24,992 bases of DNA. Origin: an uncultured Thomasclavelia sp. Lineage in GTDB: Bacteria > Bacillota_I > Bacilli_A > Erysipelotrichales > Coprobacillaceae. Numbering within the stretch: the first letter of the stretch is position 1; each line of letters opens with the position of its first letter. The notes below the pieces were generated by a model. It was not told where the DNA came from, did not search any database, and saw nothing but the letters and a program-made list of their open reading frames with translations. The stretch lies in assembly GCA_910588165.1 (NCBI GenBank), contig CAJUOR010000015.1:1-24992 (forward strand). Direction: 5' to 3'. The position numbers were made by a program, and so were the translations under genes. Positions 23,247 to 24,992 of the stretch are shown piece after piece.

Positions 23247-23798
23247 ATGTCCGAACTATTGGAAATATATGATGCAGATTTAAAAAAGATTGGAATTAAG
23301 CCAAGAAATGAAGTTCATTCAAAGGGTTATCTTCATGCTGTCTGTCATCTTTGGATTACAGATATAAAAAAAGAAATCATCTATTTACAAAAACGTTCTT
23401 TAGATAAGGATTCTTTTCCGGGTTACTATGACATTACATCGGCAGGACATATCGATCTTAACGAAACACCGGAAACAGCTATTTTAAGAGAAGCCTCTGA
23501 GGAAATCGGTTTAAACCTCGATAAAAAGGACTTAACATTTTTAGGTTGTTTTATCGAACATTTTGAAAGCGATCATGAAATTGTCTATGTTTATATATGC
23601 GATTTAGAAAATCCTATCTTTAAATTAGGAGAAGAAGTGACTGAAATTATTCCATTACCTATTTCAAGCTTAATGTCAAAGCAAGACAAGCTATGTTTTA
23701 CCGACGAGCATCTTCAACCTCGCATCATTTCCAGGGAAATGATTTGCCCGCATGACCTTTCATTAGTCGATGAATATTTAAAAAACAAGTTGGCATAA
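23247..23798 (+). CDS. Nudix hydrolase (isopentenyl-diphosphate isomerase-like branch)
   Basis: This 183-residue cytoplasmic enzyme should hydrolyse a nucleoside diphosphate-linked compound. A complete Nudix box is present, GHIDLNETPETAILREASEEIGL (about residues 67-89), fitting G-x5-E-x7-RE-U-x-EE-x-G-U. The preceding YLHAVCHLWITD, LQKRS and FPGYYDITSAGH strands resemble the YfcD/IDI-like subgroup. Substrate is not predictable. GAGGTG lies 6 bases before the ATG at 23247 (an in-frame GTG at 23238 is part of that site). The gene diverges from the tsaC-atp operon and ends at a strong terminator. Confidence 0.88.
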   Translation: MSELLEIYDADLKKIGIKPRNEVHSKGYLHAVCHLWITDIKKEIIYLQKRSLDKDSFPGYYDITSAGHIDLNETPETAILREASEEIGLNLDKKDLTFLGCFIEHFESDHEIVYVYICDLENPIFKLGEEVTEIIPLPISSLMSKQDKLCFTDEHLQPRIISREMICPHDLSLVDEYLKNKLA

Positions 23799-23802
23799 TC
23801 TT

Positions 23803-23840
23803 TAAACACTTAGCGACATAACAAATCGCTAAGTGTTTTT
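23803..23840 (+). terminator. Strong intrinsic terminator after the Nudix gene
   Basis: AAACACTTAGCGA (23803-23815) pairs perfectly with TCGCTAAGTGTTT (23825-23837), 13 bases per arm, with a T-run at the end of the stem. Confidence 0.9.
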
Positions 23841-23966
23841 GCTTTTATAAATCGCCATAAGTGTATCCCCGTAAATCAATTTTATATTTGAAAAGGACGA
23901 TAACAAAAATAAACCTGTGACAAGATTCGTACCATTTCTCAGACAAAATTAGACAGATTATATTTT

Positions 23967-23996
23967 TTGCGAAAAGAAAACGCTTTGATTTGATAA
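23967..23996 (+). promoter_or_regulatory. Weak candidate promoter for the YjdF-like gene
   Basis: TTGCGA (23967-23972) and TGATAA (23991-23996) are 18 bases apart. The rest of 23841-24060 is AT-rich with no other signal seen. Confidence 0.3.
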
Positions 23997-24077
23997 AATT
24001 TATTGTATCGGTTCACAAAACGCAAAAAAAAGCGTATGATTAGAAAAAATAATAAAACTATAAGGAGTAATTCAGCT

Positions 24078-24950
24078 ATGTTTAAGAAATTCAATATTTT
24101 AAAAGATGCCATCAAAACCGAAATACGTGAACATAAAGCATCTGCTTTTGTTTACTTTTTACTGCGATTCTTAGTCATTGTGACCATGGTTTTACAATTC
24201 TATAACCGCAACTATGAAAATGTTTTCCTATGTATCTTAACCTTAGCACTGCTTATAGTACCGAGCTTTATTCAAGTAGAATTTAAGATAGAATTGCCTA
24301 GTGCCTTAGAAATCATTATTCTGCTGTTTATTTTCAGTGCTGAAATATTAGGGGAAATCCAATCCTTTTATATCCTTTTTCCGATGTGGGACACTATTTT
24401 ACATACAATCAACGGCTTTCTTGCCGCTGCTGTCGGCTTCTCGCTTGTGAATATCTTAAACAATGATGACCGTATCCAATTCAAATTATCCCCTTTATTT
24501 ATGGCTATTACAGCTTTTTGTTTCTCTATGACAATTGGCGTATGTTGGGAGTTTTTTGAATACTTCATGGATACTTTCTGCGGTTTGGATATGCAAAAAG
24601 ATACCATTATCCATCATATAACCTCTGTGGCTTTAGACCCAACTAAAAGCAATATTCCAATTACCATCGACAAGATTAACGAAGTTGTCATCAATGGTAA
24701 AAGCTTAGGTTTAGGTGGTTATTTAGACATTGGTTTAATTGACACTATGACAGATTTAATCGTTAATTTTGTTGGGGCATCAGTCTTCTCTCTATTTGGT
24801 TATTTCTATGTTAAACATGGCGGTAAAGATAGTTTTGTGAGTATGTTTATTCCGCATAAAAAGGATAAGAAACATGACTTTAAACGTATTGTAACCGAGC
24901 GTTTTAAAAGGAAGGAGCATTCTAAAAATGAAAACAAATCAAAACAATAA
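24078..24950 (+). CDS. Multi-pass membrane protein, YjdF/DUF2238-like
   Basis: This 290-residue protein has about six to seven membrane segments and a basic, Lys-rich C-terminal tail. The conserved-looking polar residues fit the YjdF/DUF2238 family, whose function is unknown: MWDTILHTINGF (W104, D105, H109), CWEFFEYFMD (about 156-165) and the DTMTDLIVNFVGA block near the last membrane helix. AAGGAG lies 10 bases before the ATG at 24078; an earlier in-frame codon at 24003 lacks a site. A further gene follows, overlapping by 23 bases. The family assignment rests on motif pattern only. Confidence 0.6.
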   Translation: MFKKFNILKDAIKTEIREHKASAFVYFLLRFLVIVTMVLQFYNRNYENVFLCILTLALLIVPSFIQVEFKIELPSALEIIILLFIFSAEILGEIQSFYILFPMWDTILHTINGFLAAAVGFSLVNILNNDDRIQFKLSPLFMAITAFCFSMTIGVCWEFFEYFMDTFCGLDMQKDTIIHHITSVALDPTKSNIPITIDKINEVVINGKSLGLGGYLDIGLIDTMTDLIVNFVGASVFSLFGYFYVKHGGKDSFVSMFIPHKKDKKHDFKRIVTERFKRKEHSKNENKSKQ

Positions 24951-24992
24951 ATTACGTCAATTTCTCTATTTAGCGATTGTGATATATGTCGG
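24928..24992 (+). CDS. Start of an unknown gene, cut by the window edge
   Basis: AAGGAG at 24912 lies 11 bases before the ATG at 24928, which overlaps the end of the previous gene in another frame. The visible residues are MKTNQNNKLRQFLYLAIVIYV, a short polar start leading into a hydrophobic segment, so the product is probably a membrane or exported protein. Too little is present to name it. Confidence 0.5.
   Translation, partial: MKTNQNNKLRQFLYLAIVIYV

Overview
The window is a low-GC Bacillota chromosome segment, most like a spore-forming gut Erysipelotrichia relative. The lineage is inferred from gene order and codon use, not from a marker search. A foreign, GC-richer stretch occupies the left edge. 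From about 2.4 kb to 23.1 kb almost every gene is on the minus strand, and the right end switches to the plus strand.

Left edge (1 to about 2430): the end of an integrative or conjugative-type element. It holds the tail of an unidentified gene, a small P-loop kinase, and an ANT(6) streptomycin adenylyltransferase close to the ANT(6)-Ib type. Beyond these lie about 600 bases of gene-free, GC-rich sequence packed with stem-loops. The element appears to stop inside a small XRE-type repressor gene, of which only the first 41 codons remain, including its promoter and a small palindrome.

2.6 to 6.3 kb: a 58-residue unknown gene, tmRNA (ssrA), smpB, rnr and secG. This is the classic trans-translation/RNase R cluster. 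The tmRNA has its own extended -10 promoter, and its tag appears to end in YAFA instead of the usual ALAA.

6.6 to 12.7 kb: a TagO/WecA-type lipid-phosphate sugar transferase fused in frame to a membrane-anchored extracellular domain, with a good ribosome site and ATG still present at the join. Then spoIIQ (degenerate LytM domain), spoIID, a DUF1146 gene, an esterase and an AGCS-type sodium:amino-acid symporter. spoIID and spoIIQ imply endospore engulfment machinery or descent from a spore former.

12.9 to 14.5 kb: a CPA2 cation:proton antiporter translationally coupled to a PII-like signalling protein, with its own promoter.

14.6 to 23.1 kb: one long apparent operon, tsaC-rpiB-upp-atpZ-atpI-atpB-E-F-H-A-G-D-C, ending at a clear terminator. 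The c subunit carries two carboxylates (E25 and E58) plus T59 and Y63, the layout of the two-carboxylate Na+-binding rotor. With the symporter and antiporter next door, this suggests a sodium-based energy economy.

Right end (23.2 kb on): a Nudix hydrolase with a strong terminator, a YjdF/DUF2238-like membrane protein, and the start of one more gene cut by the window edge.
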